The position numbers and the translations under genes are program-made. Shown here in pieces: positions 62,373 to 64,000 of a stretch of 64,000 nt of DNA. This DNA is from Tyto alba (Eukaryota; Chordata; Aves; Strigiformes; Tytonidae). Under the pieces are notes generated by a model that searched no databases, was not told where the DNA came from, and was given only the letters and a program-made list of their open reading frames with translations. Every line of letters starts with the position of its first letter. Position 1 is the stretch's first letter. The stretch covers positions 37,875,518 to 37,939,517 of the forward strand of contig NW_024881313.1 in the NCBI RefSeq assembly GCF_018691265.1, read 5' to 3'.

Positions 62373-64000
62373 TACTTTCAGATGAGCTGAATAACTTCCC
62401 AGGATCTATTGATGCTACTGATCTTCTATATTGACCATTTATTATACAGCACATTGGTATCAACATGATTTTATATACCCAACTCATACTGAGATAACCA
62501 GAGTTAAAAAGCATGAATGAGGCAATTCAATTTAGTTGTCTATTATGCAAAGTTTCACAGGGCCATTTGAAATGCTGCAGGGTTTCTGGGGCATCCAGAA
62601 GATCTGACAGTTGTAACAGAGGACCTGTAACTTTTTAGACAAGCAGGTGGGAAGCTCAGGGATACCTATAATGGCCTTGGATGTCTATATAAGGCAACTG
62701 AATTAAGTCGTAGATGTTTCAAAATCTTATGTGCTCTGTTCCTCCTCCTCTCCATTCCTCATGCTCGTAATAGGTCAGAGCTGCAAACTAATGCTTGCTC
62801 CCAGGAACAAAGGACTTTGGTGTAAGGGTTCAGCTGGGATCATTAGCTCCTCCCTCCCAGAGCCTCTGGATGTGAATGTAACCATGGCTGGCCAGTTGAC
62901 CTGCTGATTCAAAGCCTAAAGGCTCAAACCCAACCTTCATATCCTATGGGAAGATGTCTGTAGTGTTCAGGAGTGACCTATTCACTTCAACCCTGGGTCA
63001 TGCTCATCATTGAGCATTAGCACTGTGTACTAGAAAACACCATCACATTAAGGCAGAGTGCTTCATGTTTAATGGAAGTAATCAAACCATCAAAATTATG
63101 GGCTTTTTGCAACTAAAATTAAGTTGCCATTTTCCAGTTAAGATATATTTGGGTATTTTTTAAGAAATACTGCAGTACCACAATGCAGAAACACTTTTTT
63201 TTTTTTTTTTTGGTATCAATTTACTCCTGCAAGCTTCATAGAAAAAGACACCAAACTAAAAAATAAAAAGAAAATTAATAATAATAATATCAATAATATT
63301 AATAATAATAATAATGATGATGATGATAATAATAATAATAATAATAACAATAATGATAATAATAATAATAATAATAGGTGGGGGGAGGAAAAGAAATTTG
63401 CAGATTTCAGACAGGAAGCTTACTTACTATTCAGTGGATGCTTCATGACCCGAATCTCTTGGGAAGTTTACAAATACATCCTGTTCTACTGAAATGACCT
63501 TTATGTGCCATCAGAAAAGAGTTACTGCAAAGAATACATGACACTAAATACATCTCCCAAAAGCAAATGCCACCTCATCACATAAATGTCAGTAGGCAAA
63601 TATTTTGGAAGGAATGCTGATGGGCAAAGTCAAGTCCTGTTGCACCACAGCACAAGACATGCTTCAAGAGTTCAAGCCATGTACATTTATTTTTGAAAGA
63701 CTCCAACTATTTCTTTTGTCTTGTTTGGATTCTTCCAAGAGTCTAAATGATTGACAATCCCTAATTAATGTCTGATGGAAACTTTGAAAATAACAAGCTC
63801 CAGAAGAAAGACAAAGTTTAACAGGTTATATTTAAGAGTAAAATAAATAATCTAAAATGACTGGATACCTTTTTTCCTCTCTCATATACACTGAAAATTA
63901 TTTTTTTTTCTCGGTGGTCAGCTTACACTAGGTCTCTCTGTAAATTGTGAAATATGCCAAACATGGAGTATATCTTACTTCAGAATAAAAGTGACTTTCA
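62373..64000. other. Unique AT-rich non-coding DNA to window end
   Basis: Holds a T run at 63195-63211 and an (AAT)n microsatellite at 63276-63376. No gene or transposon was recognised. Confidence 0.5.
63276..63376. repeat. (AAT)n/(GAT)n microsatellite
   Basis: About 100 bp of AAT trinucleotides interrupted by ATC, GATGATGAT and AAC units, ending in a G-rich patch (ggtggggggagg). Confidence 0.92.

Overview
The window looks like AT-rich, gene-poor vertebrate nuclear DNA from a bird. The evidence is (i) several CR1 LINE fragments with the diagnostic avian CR1 3' tail (TTCTATGA-type terminus and the 'cttccaac' and 'catagaat' words), and (ii) three solo LTRs of avian endogenous-retrovirus type. 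Two of the LTRs are intact from TG to CA with perfect 5-bp target-site duplications, as expected for ERVL-class elements. There are no operons, no tRNA or rRNA genes and no CRISPR array. No open reading frame belongs to a protein family I recognise. The longest ORFs (about 100-150 codons) are isolated, lie in low-complexity or LTR sequence, or look like chance ORFs. I read the window as intergenic or deep-intronic sequence on a bird chromosome and cannot name the species or the neighbouring genes.

Layout. 1-15095: unique AT-rich sequence with poly(A/T) tracts, a (CAAA)n microsatellite and a few short hairpins and tandem duplications. 15096-15250: two CR1 3' ends meeting tail to tail. 16522-17592: solo ERVL-type LTR on + (TSD AAGCT). 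17593-24569: unique DNA with patches that read like conserved non-coding sequence, including a perfect 13-bp Maf recognition element at 22163-22175 and a second TGACTCAGCA site 80 bp away. 24570-25231: a second, different ERVL-type solo LTR on + (TSD ATTAG) with an expanded trinucleotide/hexanucleotide microsatellite inside. 25232-51207: unique DNA with homeodomain-site-rich patches (around 25.6, 29.4 and 42.3 kb) and a pair of 77-bp sequences about 79% identical (45.4 and 47.7 kb) that match no repeat I know. 51208-51550: CR1 on -. 55033-55650: CR1 on + that joins the ORF1 coiled-coil region directly to the 3' UTR. 56252-56550: CR1 on -. 58172-58450: a frameshifted, coding-like stretch on -, possibly a decayed pseudogene or exon. 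61516-62372: a second copy of the first LTR family, inverted and lacking an internal segment of about 215 bp. 62373-64000: unique DNA with an (AAT)n microsatellite.

Nothing here forms a multi-gene system. The most interesting leads are the MARE-containing block at about 21.85-22.2 kb, the internally deleted CR1, the coding-like remnant at 58.2-58.5 kb and the 77-bp repeat pair. No database comparison was possible, so repeat-family names rest on remembered consensus features, and conserved-element calls are inference from motif texture only.
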